Assembly: GCF_029240215.1 (NCBI RefSeq)
Contig: NZ_JARBTK010000006.1
Location: 113,254-177,253 of the forward strand
Length of the DNA: 64,000 bases
Direction of reading: 5' to 3'
From: Chryseobacterium sp.
GTDB taxonomy: Bacteria > Bacteroidota > Bacteroidia > Flavobacteriales > Weeksellaceae
A program made the translations under genes and the position numbers. Position 1 is the stretch's first letter. Each line of letters opens with the position of its first letter. The notes beneath the pieces are model-generated. The model saw only the letters and a program-made list of their open reading frames with translations. It was not told the origin of the DNA and did no database searches. Positions 7,316-15,103 of this stretch are shown piece by piece.

Positions 7316-9031
7316 ATGAACAAGACACTCTCAATAGGACTCGCAGGTTTTTCTTTCACCATAGAAGAACACGCATACATAAAGCTCAGCGATTATCTGA
7401 ATGCACTGAGAAGCTCACTAGATGCTTCTGAAGCAGATGAGGTAATGCACGACATAGAAATCAGAATGGTTGAGATCTTCAGAGATTCTTTAGGAAAACG
7501 CGAAGTAATCAATGATACAGACGTAGAAAGAGTAATCGCTCAAATTGGTTCTCCTGAAAAAATTGAAGAACAGGAAGAAGCTTATTATTCTGAAAAAAAT
7601 ACAAAAAGAGACAGCTCAGGAACTCACTACACTGACAAGAAACAACTTTTCCGTGATCCTGAAAGACAAAAGATCGCCGGTGTTTGTGCAGGTTTGGCAG
7701 CCTATTCTGGTATGGAAATTACTTGGATGAGACTCATCTGGATTGGTGCATTTATATTTCTTTGGGTCGCACCTGGATCATCTTTTCTCGTAATTATCTT
7801 ATACTTTATTCTTTGGGCTGTTTTACCAAAAGCAGAAACAGCTTCAGACTTTTTAAAAATGAAAGGTAAACCTTTAAATTTTGATAATCTGAAAGAAGAA
7901 TCTAGTAAAATTGTGCAATTTGCAAATGAAACGACGACAAGAGCAGGTGAGATTTATATCGAAAACAAACCTTACATTAACAATGCAGGAAGCGGAGTTT
8001 GGAATATTTTAAAATACTTAATAGGCGGCTTCTTTGCATTGATGGCATTCGGAAGCATCATCGGAGTATTTGTTTTATTCGGTCTTTTCGGAATAGATTC
8101 AAACTTTCCAGGAGCCAATGAAATGAAATTCTTTTTTGATGACGATGGATTGTACAATGTTCTAGCTGCGCTTATTATCGTTGGTTCTTTGATTCCAGCA
8201 ATCCTCTTCAGTTTATTAAGCATCAAGATTTTCTCTCCAAAAACTAAGCTGAGAAATATCGGTTGGGTAATCGGACTTCTTTTTCTTGCCGTAATCGCTT
8301 TAGGTACTTATTTCGGAGTGAGCATGGCAAAAAGAGAAATGTTCCTGAAAGGACAAAAAGAAGACACTGAAGAAGTTGCAATCAATACATTATCAGACAC
8401 CATCTATGTTGACATGAAAAGTGTAGTAATTCCTCAAAATTTCACAGCATACGACGATGATTTATTTTCAGACAAGATTTCAGTTTATGAAAAAGACTGG
8501 ATTCATGTTGATGTAACAAGAAAAGCAGATATCAAAACGCCATATTTAATTATTAAAAAAGAGGCGAAAGGATATAACATTCCGCTTAATGCAACTGTTC
8601 CTGTGGAAATCGTTGGTAATAAAGTGATTCTTCCGAATTATATCAAATATCCTTACGAACATCGTTTCAGAGATTACAATATTGATTACGAACTGGTAAT
8701 TCCTCAAAATGCAGTGGTAATTCCTCTAAAGAAGGACTCAATGAATTTTGACGGTGATACTGACGGAAACGGAATCAACGATAATGAAGAAGAAGAGAAC
8801 GATGATGAGAACGGAAATATTCAGATCGAAAAAAATAAGATTACAATCAACGGTTCTACTATCGAATACAATGAAAATGATAAAGACAGCGTAATTATCA
8901 ACGGAAAGAAATATCCTAAGAACCAAGCCGACAAGATCATGGATACAATGAAGATGGATATTGAGAAAATGAAAGATGTCGACATCAAAATAAAAGATGG
9001 TAAAAAAGAATTTTCTATCAAAACCAAATAA
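7316..9031 (+). CDS. PspC domain envelope stress protein
   Basis: A 571-residue inner-membrane protein. Residues 1-95 form a cytoplasmic domain with a conserved HDIEIRMVEIF motif. A PspC domain follows at about 108-170 (FRDPERQKIAGVCAGLAAY, then two membrane helices). Two further pairs of membrane segments lie near 230-260 and 280-345. The C-terminal 220 residues are a beta-rich domain with a strongly acidic stretch (DGDTDGNGINDNEEEEND, near 480). It is the second gene of the PadR operon. PspC proteins relay or buffer envelope stress in other bacteria; the signal here is unknown. Confidence 0.88.
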   Translation: MNKTLSIGLAGFSFTIEEHAYIKLSDYLNALRSSLDASEADEVMHDIEIRMVEIFRDSLGKREVINDTDVERVIAQIGSPEKIEEQEEAYYSEKNTKRDSSGTHYTDKKQLFRDPERQKIAGVCAGLAAYSGMEITWMRLIWIGAFIFLWVAPGSSFLVIILYFILWAVLPKAETASDFLKMKGKPLNFDNLKEESSKIVQFANETTTRAGEIYIENKPYINNAGSGVWNILKYLIGGFFALMAFGSIIGVFVLFGLFGIDSNFPGANEMKFFFDDDGLYNVLAALIIVGSLIPAILFSLLSIKIFSPKTKLRNIGWVIGLLFLAVIALGTYFGVSMAKREMFLKGQKEDTEEVAINTLSDTIYVDMKSVVIPQNFTAYDDDLFSDKISVYEKDWIHVDVTRKADIKTPYLIIKKEAKGYNIPLNATVPVEIVGNKVILPNYIKYPYEHRFRDYNIDYELVIPQNAVVIPLKKDSMNFDGDTDGNGINDNEEEENDDENGNIQIEKNKITINGSTIEYNENDKDSVIINGKKYPKNQADKIMDTMKMDIEKMKDVDIKIKDGKKEFSIKTK

Positions 9032-9041
9032 TTAAACTTGA

Positions 9042-9101
9042 GAGAGTGGCGGAAGGTGTGGATGAATAGCAACAGTTTGAAACCCACACTCTTCTACTCT
9101 C
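9042..9101 (+). other. Structured hairpin after the PspC gene
   Basis: Two nested inverted repeats, GAGAGT (9042-9047) with ACTCTC (9096-9101) and GGTGTGG with CCACACT inside, enclose a loop of about 25 bases and are followed by AAAAAAA on the plus strand. It may be the operon's 3' structure or part of a small RNA. The missing T run argues against a simple plus-strand terminator. Confidence 0.45.
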
Positions 9102-9193
9102 AAAAAAACTATAAATTCTTCATTAATTAGTGGTTTATATATTAAAATTGTCTTATCTTCGTAAAAAATTAACCAACACAAAAAACAATAATC

Positions 9194-9256
9194 ATGGTAC
9201 AATTAGTTTTAGAAATCGCAATAAAAATCGCAGATTTAATCAGCGGGTTATTTTAA
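9194..9256 (+). CDS. Possible 20-residue amphipathic peptide
   Basis: An ATG-initiated frame encodes MVQLVLEIAIKIADLISGLF and ends in TAA. Q3, E7, K11, D14, S17 and G18 fall on one face of an ideal helix spanning about 120 degrees, and all other residues are hydrophobic, so the product would be strongly amphipathic. A TATCTTCG box (9154-9161) lies 33 bases upstream and an excellent terminator follows at 9283-9311, giving a complete transcription unit of about 150 bases. Small membrane-active peptides or toxins look like this, but length alone cannot prove coding. Confidence 0.5.
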   Translation: MVQLVLEIAIKIADLISGLF

Positions 9257-9282
9257 GAGCCATAATATTTCAATATATTTGT

Positions 9283-9311
9283 AAAGTATAACCATTGTTT
9301 GGTTATACTTT
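9283..9311 (+). terminator. Rho-independent terminator of the small peptide unit
   Basis: A perfect 11-bp stem AAAGTATAACC/GGTTATACTTT with a 7-base loop and a T run (TTTTGTTTT). A TATATTTG box at 9274-9281 overlaps its left edge and could start the next gene's mRNA inside the hairpin. Confidence 0.85.
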
Positions 9312-9331
9312 TTTGTTTTAAATTTAAATTC

Positions 9332-9925
9332 ATGAAAAAGCTGATTGGCAAATTACTTTTAAAAATGCTGGGTTGGAAGGTTGTGTTACAGGGCGATGTC
9401 AACAGCCTCAACCGTTGTATTCTGGTTGTAGCACCTCATACGCACAATATGGAATATCTTCTGGGCAACCTTGCCTATTGGACTTTAGGAAAACCTCTGA
9501 AAATCATCATCAAAGATGCCCACACCAAAGCTTGGTACGGTTCTATTGTGAGAGGTTTAGGAGGAATCGGTATCGACAGAAGCCAGAAAAATGATCTGAT
9601 CAATTTTGTGGCAAATGAATTTAAAAAAGATGATTTCAGTCTTGTGATTACTCCTGAAGGCACCAGAAGCTGGGTTCCGAAATGGAGAAAAGGTTTTTAC
9701 CACATGGCTTTAGCCGCGAAAGTTCCAATCGTTTTAGCAGCCGGAGATTTTAAAAGAAACATCGTCTACCTTGGTTATACGATTCCTTATGAGAGAATAG
9801 CATCGGCTTCGTTCCTTGAAATCATGGAAGAAATCCAGAATTATTATATTAAATACGATATTGGTCCGAAAATTCCTTCTAACTGGAATCCTAATATCAT
9901 AGGAAATGATGAAGTTAGAAGTTAG
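9332..9925 (+). CDS. Lysophospholipid acyltransferase family protein
   Basis: A 197-residue PlsC-type acyltransferase, expected at the inner membrane, transferring an acyl chain to a glycerolipid or similar acceptor. The catalytic histidine block appears as APHTHNMEYLLGN near residue 35, where the usual aspartate of HX4D is replaced by asparagine or glutamate as in some divergent members. The acceptor motif TPEGTRS lies near 108, followed by the conserved WRKGFYHMA. The start is the ATG at 9332; in-frame codons upstream lie inside the terminator hairpin. The stop codon is formed inside a heptamer repeat tract. Confidence 0.85.
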   Translation: MKKLIGKLLLKMLGWKVVLQGDVNSLNRCILVVAPHTHNMEYLLGNLAYWTLGKPLKIIIKDAHTKAWYGSIVRGLGGIGIDRSQKNDLINFVANEFKKDDFSLVITPEGTRSWVPKWRKGFYHMALAAKVPIVLAAGDFKRNIVYLGYTIPYERIASASFLEIMEEIQNYYIKYDIGPKIPSNWNPNIIGNDEVRS

Positions 9926-9949
9926 AAGTTAGAAGTTAGAAGTTAGAAG
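9911..9949 (+). repeat. Heptamer tandem repeat (GAAGTTA)5
   Basis: Five perfect copies of GAAGTTA plus a partial sixth overlap the end of the acyltransferase gene. Because each pass of the repeat contains a TAG in the reading frame, copy-number change would leave the protein unchanged but would alter the spacer to the next gene. Confidence 0.9.
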
Positions 9950-9971
9950 CAAAATTACTTATTCCATAAAA

Positions 9972-10406
9972 ATGTATACAGAAGGCAAAACAAAAGAAGA
10001 AATATTAGAATTTATCAATAATTGGGGTGAAGAAACTTTTGCAAAAACCCTTGATATACAATTCATCGATATTGATCTTGAGAATGAAACATTAACCGCA
10101 ACAATGCCGGTTTCACCAAAAATCCATCAGCCATTCGGAATTATGCACGGCGGAGCAAGTTGTGTTTTGGCAGAAACAATGGGTTCCAGCCTTTCTAATA
10201 TTTTTATTGACGGAAGCAAATATTTCGGAGTAGGAACAAATATCAATTCAAATCACCTGAGAAGTAAAAGAGACGGAACCGTAACTGCCGTCGCAAGATT
10301 TATCCGAAAAGGAAAGACCATGCACGTCTCTGAAATTGAAATACGTGACGAAAAAGGTCAGTTGATCAATCATACAACAATGACGAATAACATCATTAAC
10401 AGATAA
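9972..10406 (+). CDS. PaaI family thioesterase (hotdog fold)
   Basis: A 144-residue hotdog thioesterase. The PaaI signature is visible as PKIHQPFGIMHGGASCVLAE at about residues 49-68, containing the HGG turn and the glutamate that acts as catalytic base in the family, followed by VGTNINSNHLRSKRDGTV. It probably hydrolyses an aromatic or menaquinone-pathway acyl-CoA: members near men genes act as DHNA-CoA hydrolases, and menF lies 4 kb away, but this is inference. It is separated from the acyltransferase by 46 bases and closed by a terminator. Confidence 0.9.
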   Translation: MYTEGKTKEEILEFINNWGEETFAKTLDIQFIDIDLENETLTATMPVSPKIHQPFGIMHGGASCVLAETMGSSLSNIFIDGSKYFGVGTNINSNHLRSKRDGTVTAVARFIRKGKTMHVSEIEIRDEKGQLINHTTMTNNIINR

Positions 10407-10428
10407 TATTTAAAGTAAAAATACTGAA

Positions 10429-10447
10429 GGCTCAAATTATTTGAGTC
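10429..10447 (+). terminator. Terminator after the PaaI-type gene
   Basis: GGCTCAAA pairs with TTTGAGTC (one G-T pair) around a 3-base loop, followed by TTTTTTTATATA. Confidence 0.75.
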
Positions 10448-10464
10448 TTTTTTTATATACTTGC

Positions 10465-10493
10465 TGCAACCTTTTGAGTTTTTTTCATCTTAT
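10465..10493 (+). promoter_or_regulatory. ECF-type promoter TGCAACC-N14-CATCTTAT, copy 1
   Basis: TGCAACC (10465-10471) and CATCTTAT (10486-10493) are separated by 14 bases and end 25 bases before the ATG. The same two blocks at the same spacing precede the next gene, and an ECF sigma gene lies downstream, so this is a candidate target of that sigma factor. Confidence 0.65.
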
Positions 10494-10518
10494 AATTGTA
10501 ACCAAAAAATTATCAATT

Positions 10519-10974
10519 ATGAAAAATTACCTACTTCTGTTCTTTTGTTCGATTTTCTTTATCTTAAACTCGTGCAGTGATAATGAAAACAACATTGAGT
10601 ATAAAACTCCAATAGCTACGCAGCCAATTGGCAAAGGAAATCTTTCTGGAAGCTATGTTTCACAGCAAAATACAGTGATTACAAACACTACGCAGTGGAA
10701 TGCTTTTCTTAATACTTTAGACTCTGTTAATAATATTTCGGGTGGTTTTACAGAAACCAATATCGACTTTAATCAGTTTATGGTTATTGCTGTATTTGAT
10801 GAAGTTTTCCCAAATGGCGGACATTCAGTTGATATTATCACGGTGGATGAAAACCCGCAAAGCATCGTGGTAGATCTTGAAAAACTTCTGACAGGAAACG
10901 CAACATCCGTTGTTACACAACCCTATCATATTGTGAAAATATCAAAAAGTACAAAACCTGTTTTATTTCAATAA
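10519..10974 (+). CDS. Lipoprotein, PrcB C-terminal domain-like
   Basis: A 151-residue predicted lipoprotein. The signal peptide MKNYLLLFFCSIFFILNSC ends in a lipobox cysteine at residue 19 followed by SDNEN. The mature part (GNLSGSYVSQQNTVITNTTQWNAF..., with FMVIAVFDEVFPNGGHSVDI) matches the PrcB_C protease-complex domain pattern as I remember it. The ATG at 10519 is preferred; longer in-frame starts would run through the putative promoter. Together with the neighbouring lipoprotein, sigma factor and outer-membrane protein it forms a probable ECF regulon locus. Confidence 0.78.
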   Translation: MKNYLLLFFCSIFFILNSCSDNENNIEYKTPIATQPIGKGNLSGSYVSQQNTVITNTTQWNAFLNTLDSVNNISGGFTETNIDFNQFMVIAVFDEVFPNGGHSVDIITVDENPQSIVVDLEKLLTGNATSVVTQPYHIVKISKSTKPVLFQ

Positions 10975-10980
10975 ACCAAC

Positions 10981-11009
10981 TGCAACCTTTTTATCTTTTT
11001 GCATCTTAT
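10981..11009 (+). promoter_or_regulatory. ECF-type promoter TGCAACC-N14-CATCTTAT, copy 2
   Basis: TGCAACC (10981-10987) and CATCTTAT (11002-11009) with exactly the same 14-base spacer as copy 1, ending 26 bases before the ATG at 11036. It would also transcribe the sigma gene downstream, giving autoregulation. Confidence 0.65.
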
Positions 11010-11035
11010 CAAGATAAACTTTTAAACAAAAACTT

Positions 11036-12097
11036 ATGAAAAAACTACTTTTACCTTTTCTTTTATTAATCTTATCAATCTTTAATTCTTGCAGCAATGA
11101 CTCCGATATAAGTGAGGGCGCAGAAAAAAATACTGCTCAATCATATGATGTATATGTTGCAGGTCGGGAAAACAGCAAAGCCTGCTTTTGGAAAAACAAT
11201 ATAAAAACTGATCTTACTAACGGTGACAATTTACTTCCGATAGAGATTAAGGTTGAAAACAGCAATGTTTATGTGACAGGAAGCATGGGGATCAATCCAG
11301 TATCACATAAATCAATACAGTATTTTTGGAAAGATAATGTAAAGACTGAAATCAAGCAATATCTGAATATTCAAAATAACGTACAGCACGATATAACAGG
11401 CTTTGCAGTAAATAATGGAGACATCTATTTTGCCGGTTACGTAGAAAACCCAATCCCAGCAAGTTCGTTAGAACGATATGAGCTTTGCTATTGGAAAAAC
11501 GGTGTGAAAACTTTGCTTCGAAAAGGTCAGTTTATTCCATCTGCTGAAGGTATTTTTATTAACGGTTCAGATGTTTATGTTTCTGCTTTGGTTGTAGATA
11601 ATAATCAAAACATTGACAGGGGATATTTTAAGAATACAACATACAATTCACTGAATAATCCTGATTACGTTTTCAATTTTGCAAAAAACAATAACGGATT
11701 ACACATTCTCTATAAGAAAAATTCTAAGTATTATTCTAAAAACATCAATACAAACGCAGAAACATTAATTGGTGATTATACAGCATCACTTCCTTTTTAC
11801 GGGAAAATTGTTTCCGACAAATCGACAAACGATTTATATACAACATATTATGACAACGGAATGAGCTATTTCAAAAATAGCACGGTAATTAATCCAACGT
11901 TTTCAGCTTTGCCTTTCATTCAGGATTTGTTTGTTCTTAATAATGACATCTACATGATAAAATATAACATACAAAATAATTCCTACAACGGAAAAGTGTT
12001 TATCAATGGTGTAGAATCTCAAAATATAAACGGTTTGCAAAACGGAACTATAAATTATACTGCAACTTTCAACTCCATCTATGTAGTAGAAAACTAA
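11036..12097 (+). CDS. Lipoprotein with propeller-like repeats
   Basis: A 353-residue lipoprotein: signal peptide with lipobox LSIFNSC, then SNDSD. The mature protein consists of imperfect repeats of about 45 residues with the pattern VYVAG...CFWKNNIKTDL, VYVTG...YFWKDNVKTEI, IYFAG...CYWKNGVKTLL and VYVSA...GYFKN, as expected for beta-propeller blades. I do not recognise a named family. Its stop is 4 bases before the sigma gene, so the two are co-transcribed. A role as sensor or surface partner of the sigma system is inference. Confidence 0.75.
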   Translation: MKKLLLPFLLLILSIFNSCSNDSDISEGAEKNTAQSYDVYVAGRENSKACFWKNNIKTDLTNGDNLLPIEIKVENSNVYVTGSMGINPVSHKSIQYFWKDNVKTEIKQYLNIQNNVQHDITGFAVNNGDIYFAGYVENPIPASSLERYELCYWKNGVKTLLRKGQFIPSAEGIFINGSDVYVSALVVDNNQNIDRGYFKNTTYNSLNNPDYVFNFAKNNNGLHILYKKNSKYYSKNINTNAETLIGDYTASLPFYGKIVSDKSTNDLYTTYYDNGMSYFKNSTVINPTFSALPFIQDLFVLNNDIYMIKYNIQNNSYNGKVFINGVESQNINGLQNGTINYTATFNSIYVVEN

Positions 12098-12101
12098 ACC
12101 A

Positions 12102-13208
12102 ATGCCTAAAACAAAAACAGATTGGAATACAATATATGTCGATTTATCCCCAAAACTTTTGGGGATTTGTCGCAGGTATATTACAGATCTGCAGACGGCA
12201 GAAGATCTATTGCAGGACAGTTTTATTATCGCTATGCAAAAAAGCCATCAGCTGAAAGATAAAAAAGCTTTATTTGGCTGGCTCAAAACCATTGTTGTGA
12301 ATAATGCTTTACAGTACTTACGAAGCAGCTCCAAAGAAATTTTCGTCTCTACAGAAATATCAGAAATCCCGGAACCATTGATCGAAATGAATAACTCTGC
12401 CACAGAAAAAAATCACGTTTTAGCCTATGATTTCACCAGAGAAGAACTGTTGAAGTCTATCGACAGTCTGCCATTACATCACCGTTCTGTTTTTAATCTG
12501 TATTTTATCGAAAACAATTCTCATCAGGAGATTGCAAAACTATTGGGCATCAATGTAAGCACTTCAAAATCACATTTATTGAGAGCAAAAAAATCTGTTC
12601 AGAATTATTTATTAAACAATTTCGTCAATCAAAATACACCGAAAAACAATAAAAAGATTACACAATTATTGGTTTTTCTGGGGTTGGGTGGATTGGTTTG
12701 GGCACAGACTTTTCAAAGTAAATTTGCAGATTTTAAAATTGCTCCGTCAAAAAATCTTTCATTTTCTGATGATATTTCTTTGAATACTAATACTGTTTCA
12801 TTTTCAGGCACCAATAAAAATTTCAGGAAAAAACTGATTATTTCCGCTACCTTACTGATCACTCTTATCATTTCGGTCGTAGCATTTGAAGAAAACAAAG
12901 TATTCAAACAAAAATTTTCAGAAGCCCAATCTTCAATAAAAAATGAGATAGGAATCGATTTAAATAATGATTCTCCGTCAGAACTAAAACCTGAGATTGT
13001 TGAAAAAACTAATTTTCAAAATCAGGAATCAAGCGAAATCAAGAATCTAAATCAAGAAATAAAAAATCAGGAAACTGCTGTAAAAGCAACTTTTGCCAAA
13101 GAAAAAAAAGTACCTTCAAAAGATTCTGCTGAAATTTCACCTAAAAAAGTTATTATTGTAAAAAAAGTCATTCAGAGAGACACTATTTTTATCGAAAGAG
13201 AAAATTAA
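12102..13208 (+). CDS. ECF sigma factor fused to a membrane tail
   Basis: A 368-residue protein. Residues 1-172 are a complete ECF sigma factor: region 2 with ITDLQTAEDLLQDSFIIAM (27-45) and WLKTIVVNNALQYLR, and region 4 with LPLHHRSVFNLYFIENNSHQ (123-142) and the SHLLRAKK recognition helix end. Standard ECF factors stop here. This one continues with a hydrophobic segment at about 186-203, a second at 244-262, a polar coiled stretch and a C terminus VIIVKKVIQRDTIFIEREN (350-368). That tail resembles a built-in anti-sigma or membrane tether. The same terminal motif recurs in the next protein. No separate anti-sigma gene is present. Confidence 0.88.
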   Translation: MPKTKTDWNTIYVDLSPKLLGICRRYITDLQTAEDLLQDSFIIAMQKSHQLKDKKALFGWLKTIVVNNALQYLRSSSKEIFVSTEISEIPEPLIEMNNSATEKNHVLAYDFTREELLKSIDSLPLHHRSVFNLYFIENNSHQEIAKLLGINVSTSKSHLLRAKKSVQNYLLNNFVNQNTPKNNKKITQLLVFLGLGGLVWAQTFQSKFADFKIAPSKNLSFSDDISLNTNTVSFSGTNKNFRKKLIISATLLITLIISVVAFEENKVFKQKFSEAQSSIKNEIGIDLNNDSPSELKPEIVEKTNFQNQESSEIKNLNQEIKNQETAVKATFAKEKKVPSKDSAEISPKKVIIVKKVIQRDTIFIEREN

Positions 13209-13218
13209 TACCAGAAAC

Positions 13219-14091
13219 ATGCTTTTCAGAAACATCATTTTCATTTTTACCGTATTATCGTTGCAAATCATACAGGCGCAAAAAACGAAAGCAGATACTG
13301 TAGTGGTCTATGAAAAAGTGATTATCTACGATACGATTTATTTAGAAAAAGCAGTGAAAAGCAGAATAAACGACGTACAAATTTCTCTTCCAACTCTAAA
13401 AGGTCCAATCATAGAGAACAGAATTTTTCAAGTAAAGACAACTACAACTCGGGAAAAAAGTTTTATCCAGGGTTTTCAATATGGTATTGAGGGTGGAATC
13501 GGCTTTAAAAACAGCAGTTGGGCAAAGGAATTGAATAATGACACACAACAATTCGGGGAAAATTTAGGAATATGGATTTCTAAGAGTGTAAGTAAAAATT
13601 TATATCTCATGTTATCCGCCAATATTTACCATTGGAATTCTACCTTTGATCTGGATGCCAACAAAGAAGACACCTATTTAAACGGATTTTATTTCACAGA
13701 AGACAATAAGCCACTGCTTTTTCAGAGATTTAATAATAAACATTTTGAGTATACAGCACAGCTAAAAGTCTTGTATGAATGGAGAAAATTCAGACCGTTC
13801 GTAGGATTTGCAGTGAGTAAAAACACTTACAAAATGCAATTTTTAGTTCCTGAAAGCAATGTTTTAAATAAACTTGATGATTTTAAAAGCAAACAATTCA
13901 ACATTGGGTTTTCTTTCGGGCTGCAATATCGCATTTTGCCAAAAATATTGATTACTGCAGATTATCATCAGTATTCTTTAAACAACTTATCTTTAAAAAA
14001 CAGCTCATTTGATTTTGACATTTTTAAGACTAATAATACCTTTGCTGAACGAAAACTGAATCTGGGAATTTCTTATTTTATTTCCAAATAA
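13219..14091 (+). CDS. Outer-membrane beta-barrel protein of the sigma locus
   Basis: A 290-residue exported protein with signal peptide MLFRNIIFIFTVLSLQIIQA. The N-terminal mature region carries VVVYEKVIIYDTIYLEK (about 28-44), closely resembling the C-terminal tail of the sigma protein. The rest has the alternating aromatic/polar strands of an 8-10 strand barrel, ending in a terminal strand LNLGISYFISK. It starts 10 bases after the sigma gene, so it belongs to the same operon. A role as envelope sensor or effector linked to the sigma tail is inferred from the shared motif and position. Confidence 0.78.
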   Translation: MLFRNIIFIFTVLSLQIIQAQKTKADTVVVYEKVIIYDTIYLEKAVKSRINDVQISLPTLKGPIIENRIFQVKTTTTREKSFIQGFQYGIEGGIGFKNSSWAKELNNDTQQFGENLGIWISKSVSKNLYLMLSANIYHWNSTFDLDANKEDTYLNGFYFTEDNKPLLFQRFNNKHFEYTAQLKVLYEWRKFRPFVGFAVSKNTYKMQFLVPESNVLNKLDDFKSKQFNIGFSFGLQYRILPKILITADYHQYSLNNLSLKNSSFDFDIFKTNNTFAERKLNLGISYFISK

Positions 14092-14115
14092 AGATTTTCA
14101 TAAAGCATTCAACTT

Positions 14116-15084
14116 ATGATTTACTTCAAATTTCCTTTTGACGAAAAACTCTATTCTACAGACGAAAACTCAGATAAAAATGCAGTCATTTTTCAGTCGT
14201 TTGATCAGTCGGAAAAGATCAGTTTCAATGGAAATATTATTGAGGTAAATGATATAGAGGATACATTCTCCGGCAAATTATTAGCTAAAGAAGAAGCTGA
14301 TTTTTCTGCAGAAACTCATAAAGAATATCTGAATAAACTTGAGGAAGTCATTCATGTTATTAAAGAAAATAATCTGCCCAAACTGGTTCTTTCAAGAAGA
14401 AAAATTTTCAAAGACTTTAATGAAATCAATTTATACCAAAGTTTTAAACACCTTTGTCATGCTTATCCGAATGCCTTCAGATATATTTTCATTAATGGTA
14501 AAGACTCATGGATTGGCGCTTTTTCTGAAGTTTTAGGAAAATTTAATAAAACTACCCACGAGTTTGAAACGATGAGTTTGGCAGGAACAATCCCTGTCTC
14601 TGAAAACTGGTCTGAAAAAGAGATCGAAGAGCAAAAACCGGTTTCCTCCTACATCCGAAACGTTTTGGAAAAATTCAGTTCAGAGAATGATATTTACGAA
14701 TCGGAAACTCATGATCATATTTCGGGAAACATCAAACATCTGAGAAGCGATTTTAAATTGAAAGTAAATCCTGAAGATCTTGACGCCATCATCGAAGAGC
14801 TTCATCCGACACCTGCTGTTTGCGGAATTCCGAAAGATTTTTGTAAGGAGAAAATTGAGCAATTTGAAAAATTCCCGAGAGAATTATATGCCGGATTTAT
14901 CAGAATTGAAACCGATGATTTCATCCAATATTTTGTGAATTTACGTTGTGCAAAACTCTACAGTAATGCTGTACACCTTTTCGTTGGCGGCGGAATTACC
15001 GCTCAAAGCAACCCGGAAAAAGAATGGATTGAAACCGAACTGAAATCTGAAGCGGTTCTGAAAAATCTGTCATTTATAAATTAA
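14116..15084 (+). CDS. menF: Isochorismate synthase (chorismate-binding enzyme)
   Basis: A 322-residue member of the MenF/EntC/TrpE family converting chorismate to isochorismate, the first committed step to menaquinone. Conserved blocks are PKLVLSRRKI near 89, ETMSLAGTIP near 152, HPTPAVCGIPK near 231, RELYAGFIRIE near 255, FVNLRCAKLY near 271 and VGGGITAQSNPEKEWIETE near 290, including the catalytic and Mg-binding glutamates. It is shorter than E. coli MenF (about 430) because the N-terminal half is compact, as usual in Flavobacteriia. menC lies at 42.7 kb, so the men genes are scattered. Siderophore EntC is the alternative, but no siderophore genes are near. Confidence 0.88.
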   Translation: MIYFKFPFDEKLYSTDENSDKNAVIFQSFDQSEKISFNGNIIEVNDIEDTFSGKLLAKEEADFSAETHKEYLNKLEEVIHVIKENNLPKLVLSRRKIFKDFNEINLYQSFKHLCHAYPNAFRYIFINGKDSWIGAFSEVLGKFNKTTHEFETMSLAGTIPVSENWSEKEIEEQKPVSSYIRNVLEKFSSENDIYESETHDHISGNIKHLRSDFKLKVNPEDLDAIIEELHPTPAVCGIPKDFCKEKIEQFEKFPRELYAGFIRIETDDFIQYFVNLRCAKLYSNAVHLFVGGGITAQSNPEKEWIETELKSEAVLKNLSFIN

Positions 15085-15103
15085 TAGATTTTAAGTAACG
15101 CAC

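Noticed and set aside
9274..9281. TATATTTG as the promoter of the acyltransferase gene
   Set aside because: Its start point would fall inside the terminator stem. It could be real, but the evidence is weaker than for the hairpin, so it is not listed as a promoter.
9299..9331. An N-terminal extension of the PlsC-type acyltransferase
   Set aside because: It would begin inside the terminator hairpin of the small peptide unit.
12713..12907. A minus-strand frame inside the sigma gene's tail as a separate anti-sigma gene
   Set aside because: It is antisense to the membrane segments and has no recognisable anti-sigma motif.
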